Shown: positions 57,735 to 64,000 of the stretch, in pieces
Layout of the letters: each line of letters begins with the position of its first letter
Position numbering within the stretch: position 1 is the first letter of the stretch
Assembly (NCBI RefSeq): GCF_900100155.1
Contig: NZ_FMTP01000004.1
Span: 186,001-250,000 of the forward strand
Direction: 5' to 3'
DNA length: 64,000 nucleotides
Source: Ancylobacter rudongensis
GTDB taxonomy: Bacteria > Pseudomonadota > Alphaproteobacteria > Rhizobiales > Xanthobacteraceae
Made by a program: the position numbers and the translations under genes
The notes under the pieces: model-generated
What the model was told of the DNA's origin: nothing
What the model saw: only the letters and a program-made list of their open reading frames with translations
Databases searched by the model: none

Positions 57735-60383
57735 TCAGCCGAGCGAGCGGCCGACGATGTCGGTCACATCAGGCGACAGGCCGGGCTTGTCGGCGACGCG
57801 CCGCAGCGCTGCCTCGGCCGAAGCGCGCCGCACCGGCTCCAGCGAGCGCCAGCTCTTGAAAGCGGCGAGCAGCCGGGCGGCGAGCTGCGGGTTGCGCCCG
57901 TCAATGTCGATCACCGCGTCGGCCACCAGTTCATGGCCGGCGCCGTCGATCCGGTGGAACTGCGTCGGGTTGAGCCCGGCGAAGCTGCCGATCAGCGCCC
58001 GCACCCGGTTCGGGTTGCTCCAGGCGAAGGCCGCATGGTGGGTAAGCCCGCGCACCCGCTCCAGCGCCTGCGGTTCGGCGATCTGCGCCTGCAGCGCCAT
58101 CCATTTGTCGACCACCAGCGGGTCGTCGCGGAACCGCTCATGGAAGGCGGCCAGCGCCGCCTCGCGCGCCTGCGGCGCCGCGTGAGCCAGCAGCGAGAGG
58201 GCGAAGAAGCGGTCGGTCATGTTGTCGGCCGTCTCGAAATGCGCCTGTGCCCGGGCGAGGCTTTCCGCCGTGCCGCCGGCGGCAAGAAGATCGAGGCAGG
58301 TGTTGCGCAGCGCGCGCTGCCCGGCCGAGGCGGCCTCCGGCGAATAGGCGCCCGAAGGGGCGTGCCTGATATAGGCGGCCTCCAGCGCCGGCGCCAGCGC
58401 CGCGCTGACCGCCTGGCGCAGCGTTGTGCGGGCGAAATGGATCGCATCCGGGTCGACATCCTCGCCGATCTCGCGGGCGACGTCGGTTTCCGAGGGGATG
58501 GAGAGTGCCTGCGCCACGAAGGCCGGGTCCAGCGTGCCATCGTCCAGCGTCGCGCCAAGCGCTGCGACCAGCGCGTCCGGCGCCGGCAGATCGGCGCCGG
58601 CGCGGGCGGCGGCGGTCGCCTCCACCAGATGGCCGAGCGCGATGGTCTGGGCGGCGTCGAAGCGGTTGAACGGGTCGCTGTCATGACGGGCGAGAAACAG
58701 CAGGTCCGCCGTCGACATGTCGCTGGAGAGCTTCACCGGCGCCGAGAAGCCGCGATTGAGCGAGGGCACCGGGCGCTGGGCGATGTCGCGGAAGACGAAG
58801 CTCTGGCGCGGCTGCGTGACCAGCAGCACGCCGCGTTCGGCATTGCTGCCATCATCGAGGGTGAGCGGCAAATCCTGCCCGTCGGGGCCGACAAGGCCGA
58901 CCGCGAGGGGGATGAGCATGGGCTGCTTCTCGCTCTGCCCCGGCGTCGGCGGCAGCGTCTGCACCACATCGAGCCGGTAGCTGCGCGCGGCCGCGTCCCA
59001 GCTGCCGCTCACCGTGACCTGCGGGGTGCCGGACTGCGCGTACCACAGGGCGAACTGTGTCAGGTCGACGCCATTGGCGTCGGCGAAGCAGGTGAGGAAG
59101 TCCTCCACCGTCGCGGCATCGCCGTCATGACGGTCGAGATAGAGGTCCATGCCGGCCCGGAAGCCCTCCTCGCCCAGCAGCGTCTTCAGCATCCGCACCA
59201 CTTCCGCGCCTTTCTCGTAGACGGTGGCGGTGTAGAAATTGTTGATCTCGCGGTAGCTGTCGGGACGCACCGGATGTGCCAGCGGGCCGGCATCCTCGGG
59301 GAACTGGTGGCCCTTCAGCAGCCGGACATCGCTGATGCGCTTGACCGGGCGCGAGCGCGCATCCGCGGAGAATTCCTGGTCGCGGAAGACGGTTAGGCCT
59401 TCCTTGAGGCACAGCTGGAACCAGTCGCGGCAGGTGATGCGGTTGCCGGTCCAGTTGTGAAAATACTCATGGGCGATGATCGCTTCGATATTGGCGTAGT
59501 CGGCGTCCGTCGCGGTCTGCGGGCTGGCGAGGACATATTTGTCGTTGAAGATGTTCAGCCCCTTGTTCTCCATCGCCCCCATGTTGAAATCGGCCACGGC
59601 GACGATGTTGAACACGTCCAGGTCGTATTCGCAGCCGAACACCTCCTCGTCCCAGCGCATGGAGCGCTTGAGCGCGTCCATGGCGTAGCCCGCCCGCTCG
59701 GTCTTGCCGGGCTCGACATAGATTCCGAGCGCGACCTTCTTGCCGGTGGCGGTGACGAAATCCTCGGTAATGCGGTCAAGCCGTCCGCCGACGAGGGCGA
59801 ACAGGTAGCAGGGCTTCGGCCAGGGATCGTGCCACACCGCGTAATGGCGGCTGGTGCCCTCTACTGCGCCGCTCTCCACCGGATTGCCGTTGCCCAGCAG
59901 AACGGGCGCTTCCTCCCGCTCGGCCTCGATGCGGGTGGTGTAGACGGCGAGCACGTCCGGCCGGTCAGGGAAATAGGTGATGCGGCGGAAGCCTTCCGCT
60001 TCGCACTGGGTGCAATAGGTGCCGCTGGAGCGGTAGAGGCCCATCAGCTTGGTGTTGGCGGACGGGTTTACTACCGTCTCGATCTCCAGCGTCAGCGGCC
60101 GCTGCGGCGGGGCGAGCAGGGTCAGTGCCGTCGGGGTGACGACATAAGCGGTGCCGGCCAGCGGCACGCCGTCCAGCGTGATCGCTTTCAGGCTGAGTTC
60201 ATCGCCATCGAGCACGATGGGCGAGCCTGCGCGCCCCGCCGGGTTCGGCCGCATCGTCAGCCGGGCGACGATGCGGGCGGCGCTGGGGTGGAGGCGCACA
60301 TCCAGATGCACGGTGTCGACAAGCCAGTCCGGCGGCCGGTAGTCGCCAAGGCGGACAGGCGGGGGCACGGCATCGCGCGACAT
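57735..60383 (-). CDS. pepN: Aminopeptidase N (M1 family)
   Basis: An 882-residue zinc aminopeptidase. The exopeptidase motif GAMEN is at 269-273 and the zinc ligands are His305, His309 (HEYFHNWTG) and Glu328. The N-terminal beta domain and a C-terminal helical domain are complete for the PepN type (LADQSGTP-like region FALWYAQSGTPQVTV). It trims N-terminal residues from peptides in the cytoplasm. It converges with the Fae-like gene and precedes folB on the same strand after 90 bp. Confidence 0.95.
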   Translation of the reverse strand: MSRDAVPPPVRLGDYRPPDWLVDTVHLDVRLHPSAARIVARLTMRPNPAGRAGSPIVLDGDELSLKAITLDGVPLAGTAYVVTPTALTLLAPPQRPLTLEIETVVNPSANTKLMGLYRSSGTYCTQCEAEGFRRITYFPDRPDVLAVYTTRIEAEREEAPVLLGNGNPVESGAVEGTSRHYAVWHDPWPKPCYLFALVGGRLDRITEDFVTATGKKVALGIYVEPGKTERAGYAMDALKRSMRWDEEVFGCEYDLDVFNIVAVADFNMGAMENKGLNIFNDKYVLASPQTATDADYANIEAIIAHEYFHNWTGNRITCRDWFQLCLKEGLTVFRDQEFSADARSRPVKRISDVRLLKGHQFPEDAGPLAHPVRPDSYREINNFYTATVYEKGAEVVRMLKTLLGEEGFRAGMDLYLDRHDGDAATVEDFLTCFADANGVDLTQFALWYAQSGTPQVTVSGSWDAAARSYRLDVVQTLPPTPGQSEKQPMLIPLAVGLVGPDGQDLPLTLDDGSNAERGVLLVTQPRQSFVFRDIAQRPVPSLNRGFSAPVKLSSDMSTADLLFLARHDSDPFNRFDAAQTIALGHLVEATAAARAGADLPAPDALVAALGATLDDGTLDPAFVAQALSIPSETDVAREIGEDVDPDAIHFARTTLRQAVSAALAPALEAAYIRHAPSGAYSPEAASAGQRALRNTCLDLLAAGGTAESLARAQAHFETADNMTDRFFALSLLAHAAPQAREAALAAFHERFRDDPLVVDKWMALQAQIAEPQALERVRGLTHHAAFAWSNPNRVRALIGSFAGLNPTQFHRIDGAGHELVADAVIDIDGRNPQLAARLLAAFKSWRSLEPVRRASAEAALRRVADKPGLSPDVTDIVGRSLG

Positions 60384-60473
60384 GGTCGACTCCAGGCAGA
60401 AGGCGGGCAGAGGCCCTAGAGGTAAGCGCTTCGGCTCCGTACCGGAAGCCTTGAAGCCCGATCTTGGCGAGGG

Positions 60474-60866
60474 TCAACGCGTACGGGTGATCTCGACCCC
60501 GGCATCGCGAAAGATGCCGGCGATCGGCGCGGAGGGCTTGTGCAGTTCGACCCGGACCTTTTCCACACGCGGGAAGCGGGCAAGCACCGCCTCGGCGATC
60601 GCCTGGGCGAAGGCTTCCAGAATGTGGAAGCGGTGGCCGGTCGAGACCTCGTGGATGACCTCGAACACCTTCTCGTAGCCGACGGTCTCGCTGTAATCGT
60701 CATGGGCTGCGGCGTCGCCGGCGTCCAGCCACCAGTCGATGTCGACGATGAAGCGCTGGCCAAGCCGCGCCTCCTCCTCAAGTAGGCCATGGGTGGCGTG
60801 CAGCTCGACGCCGCGAAGGAAGACGCGGTCGGATTGGATGCGCTCGGCCATGGGGCGCTCGGACAT
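60474..60866 (-). CDS. folB: Dihydroneopterin aldolase (FolB-type)
   Basis: A 130-residue enzyme of the tunnelling fold: VFLRGVELHATHGLLEEEAR (substrate pocket with the conserved His), GQRFIVDIDWWLD, the ETVGYEKVFEVIHEV Tyr segment and VRVELHKPSAPI with the catalytic-type Lys. It cleaves dihydroneopterin to 6-hydroxymethyl-dihydropterin. Because the next genes upstream belong to H4MPT/methanofuran synthesis, it may serve that pterin route rather than, or as well as, folate. The start is the ATG at 60866. Confidence 0.82.
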   Translation of the reverse strand: MSERPMAERIQSDRVFLRGVELHATHGLLEEEARLGQRFIVDIDWWLDAGDAAAHDDYSETVGYEKVFEVIHEVSTGHRFHILEAFAQAIAEAVLARFPRVEKVRVELHKPSAPIAGIFRDAGVEITRTR

Positions 60867-60896
60867 GGGCAGGGTTCCGGTACGTGCGAGGGTGGG

Positions 60897-61940
60897 TCAG
60901 GCGGCGTCGAGGGCGGCGGCGAGCAGGCCGACGGCTACGGCGGGCGCGCAATCCGCCGCCTGGCGGGACAGGGCAGGATCGTCGGTCAGCACGTCGGCGA
61001 GGTCGAGATAGGCGAGGTCGCGCCGCTCGGCGAGCCGTGCCGCCATGAACCGACCAACGCCGGCGCCGACCAAAAGTTCGGGGCCGTTCTCCTGGGCGGA
61101 GGCGACGCAGTCGAAGGCGCGTCCGATGCGGGCAAGCTGCGCCTCGGCGAGGTGGCGGGCCAGAGCCCGCGCCTTGGGCAGCAGAGCGGGCGAAAAATCC
61201 TGGCCGATCATCCGCAGCAGCCGCCGGGCGCTGGCCTCGATCGTCTTCGGCCCGCCATCGGCGCTGGGGTGGAGGTCGGCATCCTCGGCAAGCGCCCCGG
61301 TGAGGCGGTGGATATCCGCCGTGGTGGCAAAATGCTCGGCCATCAGCGCCAGCCACCGCCCCTCGAACGGCGCCTCATGGGCCAGAGCCATGACCGGGGT
61401 GCGGGCGGTGCCGGTATAGACAAGCTCGTTGCTGGCGAGGCGCTCGGCGTCGGTGAAGCCGCGCGCCGTTACCCGTCCGCTGTCGAAGGGGATGAGGTCG
61501 GTGGTGGTCGAGCCGATGTCGACCAGAATGCCGCCGGGTAGCAGATGCGAGAGCACGGCGGCGGCGGCGTACCAGTTGGCGGAGGCGATGTGGTCGGCGT
61601 GCTCGGCGGCACGCTCGGGCGGGACGAAGCCCTCCGGCCCGGCGAACAGGGCCAGCGGGGCACCGGCAAGCTCGCGCATCAAGATCGCCGCCGTACCGAC
61701 CACGCCGGCGCGGCGATCCGGCCACAAATCGGCACCCTCGGCGGTCATGGTGACGGCGGAGGGCACGCCGGGCTCGAACTCGGCGCGCAATTCGCGCAGG
61801 GCACCGGCGAGCGTCTCCTCGCCCTTCCACACCGGGCAGGGGGCGATCCGCACGGCTTTCAGCCGTCCATCCTGCCCGAAGGCGGCAAGCTTCACATGGG
61901 CGCCGCCGACATCCCATCCCAGGCGGGCAATTCTCTTCAC
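60897..61940 (-). CDS. H4MPT-linked C1 pathway protein, MfnF-like ASKHA kinase-fold protein
   Basis: A 347-residue member of the hydantoinase/oxoprolinase-like ASKHA group: the N-terminal phosphate loop GWDVGGAHVKLA, the second loop GGILVDIGSTTTDLIP and a TAEGADLWPDRRAGV segment. Archaeal MfnF condenses the furan and tyramine-glutamate parts of methanofuran, and methylotrophs carry this homologue in their H4MPT gene island. It overlaps the ATP-grasp gene by 4 bp (ATGA), so they are co-translated. Confidence 0.78.
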   Translation of the reverse strand: MKRIARLGWDVGGAHVKLAAFGQDGRLKAVRIAPCPVWKGEETLAGALRELRAEFEPGVPSAVTMTAEGADLWPDRRAGVVGTAAILMRELAGAPLALFAGPEGFVPPERAAEHADHIASANWYAAAAVLSHLLPGGILVDIGSTTTDLIPFDSGRVTARGFTDAERLASNELVYTGTARTPVMALAHEAPFEGRWLALMAEHFATTADIHRLTGALAEDADLHPSADGGPKTIEASARRLLRMIGQDFSPALLPKARALARHLAEAQLARIGRAFDCVASAQENGPELLVGAGVGRFMAARLAERRDLAYLDLADVLTDDPALSRQAADCAPAVAVGLLAAALDAA

Positions 61941-62911
61941 GGCAATTCCTCAGGCACAATGTCGACAGGACGCGCGGGCGGCAGGTGCGGCAGATCCGGC
62001 ACCACGCCATCGCGAATGAACTCGGCCATGAAGGCCAGAGGATTGACCGCCAGCGCCCGGCGCAGGCCGGCATAGGAGGTGGTGAGGCGCGGATTGACCT
62101 CCACCGCCACCGGCCCTTCAGCGGTAGCGATATAATCCACGCCGACCAGCCCGTGCAGCCCCGGCAGCGCCGCGCCCACGCTCTCCCCGAAGGCGCGCAG
62201 CGTGTCGTCGACCGGGAAGGCGCCGACGGTGACGCCGGTGAAGCGCAGCGTGCCGTTCGCCCGCACGATATGCTGGCGATTGGCGGTGAGCACATGGGTG
62301 CGGCCGCTTTGGCAGAGCAAAGTGAGGCTCGCCGCCTCGCCTTCGATATAGGGCTGGACGACGTGGTCGGCCGCCAGGGGCGGCGTCGGGCGGTGATCGA
62401 GAACGCGCAGGCCGAGCCCGCCGGCGCCGTCATCCGGCTTCAGCACGAAGGGCCCGCCCATGCCCTCGGGCAGCGCCTCGAGCGGCCAGGTGGGAACGAC
62501 CTTCACGCCCGCCGCCACCAGCGCCTGCGCGGTGCGGCTCTTGCTAGCGCACAGGGCGATGGTTTCCGCCTCCGGCGCCACCACGCGCCGGCACTGGGCG
62601 CGGAAGTCGCGCACCAGCCCTTCGAGAACGCCGCCGCTCTCCGGCGCGATGGGCCAGCAGCAATCGGCCTCCTGCGCCATCAGCCGCCAGATCGAGCGCG
62701 GATCGTCGCCGAGGCGCAGCGCCGTGCTGGTGCCGCGCGGCGGCGCGGGAAAGCGCGCATCATGGGTGGTGATCACCCGCACGCCCGGCAGGTCCTCCAG
62801 ATCGCAGATCAACGTGTCGCGCATCAGCGTGCCTTCGGCTATCAGCGACGCCGGCAGCTCCGAACCGAGGGCGCCGCCCCCGGTGATCGTTTCAACGACA
62901 AAGACCAACAT
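61937..62911 (-). CDS. ATP-grasp ligase, MfnD-like (tyramine-glutamate ligase type)
   Basis: A 324-residue ATP-grasp protein. The nucleotide lysines and acidic residues sit in ALPEGMGGPFVLKPDDGAGG and the later VEVNPRLTTSYAGLRRAL, the metal-binding end of the fold. In methanogens MfnD adds glutamate to tyramine in methanofuran synthesis; this is the methylotroph counterpart by context. The first gene of the minus-strand set, it starts at the ATG at 62911, only 30 bp from the divergent HisA-like gene. Confidence 0.78.
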   Translation of the reverse strand: MLVFVVETITGGGALGSELPASLIAEGTLMRDTLICDLEDLPGVRVITTHDARFPAPPRGTSTALRLGDDPRSIWRLMAQEADCCWPIAPESGGVLEGLVRDFRAQCRRVVAPEAETIALCASKSRTAQALVAAGVKVVPTWPLEALPEGMGGPFVLKPDDGAGGLGLRVLDHRPTPPLAADHVVQPYIEGEAASLTLLCQSGRTHVLTANRQHIVRANGTLRFTGVTVGAFPVDDTLRAFGESVGAALPGLHGLVGVDYIATAEGPVAVEVNPRLTTSYAGLRRALAVNPLAFMAEFIRDGVVPDLPHLPPARPVDIVPEELP

Positions 62912-62941
62912 CTACCAAAGTGCCAGAGAGGAACGTCGAAA

Positions 62942-63640
62942 GTGGAACTTATACCCGTGATCGACCTGATGGGAGGTGCGGTGGTCCACGCACGGCGCGG
63001 CGCCCGTGAGGCCTATCGCCCGATCGAGACACCGCTCTCCGCCAGCGCCGCGCCGCAGGATGTGGCCGAGGGCCTGCTGGCGCTCGGCGCCTTCCGCACG
63101 CTCTATATCGCCGATCTCGACGCCATTGCCGGCGGCCGGGGCCATGACGCGGTGCTGGAGGCCCTCGCCGTGCGCCATCCCGGGCTCGCTCTGTGGGTCG
63201 ATGCGGGAGAGGCGTCCGCCGCCGCGCTCGCCCGCCGTGTCGCGGGCGGACCGGGCCGGCCGGTGATCGGCAGCGAAAGCCTTGCCGATCTTGCCGTAGC
63301 CAAGGCGGCGCTGGCCAGCGGCGCGGGATTGCTCTCGCTCGACTACGGGCCGGAAGGCCCGCGTGGGCCGTCCGAACTGCACGCCGACGCCAATCTCTGG
63401 CCGGAGGCGGTGATCGTGATGACGCTGGCGCGGGTCGGCGCCGGGCAGGGGCCTGACATGGAGCGCCTGTCCGCCATTCTCGCGCGGGCGGACGGCCGGC
63501 GCGTCTATGCCGCAGGCGGGGTGCGGGATGCCGGCGACCTTCATCGTCTGGCCAACCTCGGCGTCGCCGGCGTCTTGCTGGCCAGCGCGCTGCATGACGG
63601 GCGGCTGTCGCGCGAGGATGTCGCGGCGTTCATGGGGTGA
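62942..63640 (+). CDS. HisA/HisF-like TIM-barrel protein of the H4MPT cluster
   Basis: A 232-residue barrel similar to HisA: ELIPVIDLMGGAVVHARRG, TLYIADLDAIAGG, IGSESLADLAVAKAAL and YAAGGVRDAGDLHRLANLGVAGVLLASALHDG. It is too divergent and in the wrong neighbourhood to be histidine HisA, and such HisA-like genes recur in methylotroph H4MPT islands. Its reaction is not established. The GTG at 62942 has GAGAGGAA upstream. It converges with the CitG-like gene, overlapping it by 11 bp. Confidence 0.8.
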   Translation: MELIPVIDLMGGAVVHARRGAREAYRPIETPLSASAAPQDVAEGLLALGAFRTLYIADLDAIAGGRGHDAVLEALAVRHPGLALWVDAGEASAAALARRVAGGPGRPVIGSESLADLAVAKAALASGAGLLSLDYGPEGPRGPSELHADANLWPEAVIVMTLARVGAGQGPDMERLSAILARADGRRVYAAGGVRDAGDLHRLANLGVAGVLLASALHDGRLSREDVAAFMG

Positions 63641-64000
63641 GCAGAGCGCCAGCGAACAGGGTCGCCACGGTGAGGTCGGCGCTGGTGCCGGGGTTGAGGC
63701 CGCGCGCCTTCAGGCGGACGTCGAAGGCGTGAAGCGGCGCGCGGCGTATCCCTGCGGGGGCGCGGAAATCCACAATGCCCGCGACCTCCGCCGCCTCCGC
63801 ACGCACCTGTTCGGCGCTGGCGTCGCCGAATTTGCGGGCGATGTGGCTGTCCGGGAAGGCGGCCATGAAGGTGAGATGCACCGCCTCGGTGCGCGCGTCC
63901 GGCTCGGCATCGGCGAGCGCGGCGATGCGGGCGAGACCGATGTCAAACACGTCCGCGAAGCCGCTGACATATTGCCGGGCGATGCGGTCGCGGCCGGCTG
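63630..64000 (-). CDS. Triphosphoribosyl-dephospho-CoA synthase-like protein (CitG family), N-terminus beyond window
   Basis: The C-terminal 123 residues are present: ARQYVSGFADVFDIGLARIA, the FMAAFPDSHIARKFG motif and a C-terminus with LNPGTSADLTVATLFAGAL, as in CitG/MdcB-like proteins. Homologues sit in methylotroph H4MPT clusters, where they are thought to act in cofactor synthesis rather than citrate lyase maturation. The frame stays open to the window edge. The substrate is unknown. Confidence 0.78.
   Translation of the reverse strand, partial: AGRDRIARQYVSGFADVFDIGLARIAALADAEPDARTEAVHLTFMAAFPDSHIARKFGDASAEQVRAEAAEVAGIVDFRAPAGIRRAPLHAFDVRLKARGLNPGTSADLTVATLFAGALLTP

Noticed and set aside
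62942-63640. Histidine-biosynthesis hisA
   Set aside because: The sequence is divergent, no other his genes are near, and the neighbours are H4MPT cofactor genes that commonly carry a HisA-like protein.

Overview
The window is GC-rich chromosomal DNA from an alphaproteobacterium, most likely of the order Hyphomicrobiales (Rhizobiales). The clues are DUF5330, DUF1491 and DUF2336 genes side by side, a FeuP/FeuQ - cycHJKL - DegP - two-component - GlnE - PleC-like gene order, an RcGTA-type gene transfer agent (GTA) cluster, and a tetrahydromethanopterin (H4MPT)/methanofuran cofactor cluster at the right edge. The H4MPT genes point to a facultative methylotroph of the Xanthobacteraceae kind, but that family assignment is inference.

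Layout. 1-14.6 kb holds ordinary chromosomal genes: envelope and peptidoglycan functions, lactate oxidation with a divergent GntR regulator, SodC, a PRC-barrel protein, an exporter, dCTP deaminase and an FMN reductase. 14.6-15.8 kb is repeat-rich and carries one AT-rich, probably acquired gene with a HEPN-like motif. 15.8-38.3 kb is a GTA locus: small and large terminase, portal, prohead protease, capsid, head-tail connectors, tail tube, tail chaperones, tape measure, distal tail, hub, peptidase and the 1299-residue megatron. It continues with a DUF2793 fibre-type gene, a spike-base and a probable spike-tip gene, and finally an endolysin with nested spanin genes. The cluster is broken between capsid and connector by four genes of cellular type (22.4-24.3 kb), and its gaps are filled with palindromic repeats. 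No integrase, repressor or replication gene is seen, which favours a GTA over a prophage.

38.4-57 kb returns to core functions: FeuP/FeuQ, cytochrome c maturation (ccmI-E-F-H), a Do-type protease, a second two-component pair, glnE, an FAD oxidoreductase and a PleC-like kinase. 57-64 kb carries a formaldehyde-activating-enzyme paralogue, aminopeptidase N, a dihydroneopterin aldolase, and MfnF-like, MfnD-like, HisA-like and CitG-like proteins, together resembling the H4MPT-linked C1 cluster of methylotrophs.

The most interesting signals concern control of the GTA: (i) a canonical -1 slippery heptamer positioned to fuse the two tail-assembly chaperone frames; (ii) ten GANTC (CcrM) sites in 208 bp in front of the tail-tube gene, eight of them in two copies of an identical spacing pattern; (iii) a perfect TTAA-N7-TTAA CtrA-type site in front of the lysis genes; and (iv) a promoter plus strong terminator just before the first terminase gene. 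Together they suggest cell-cycle (CcrM/CtrA) control of GTA production, with lysis, fibre and spike genes gathered in one locus.
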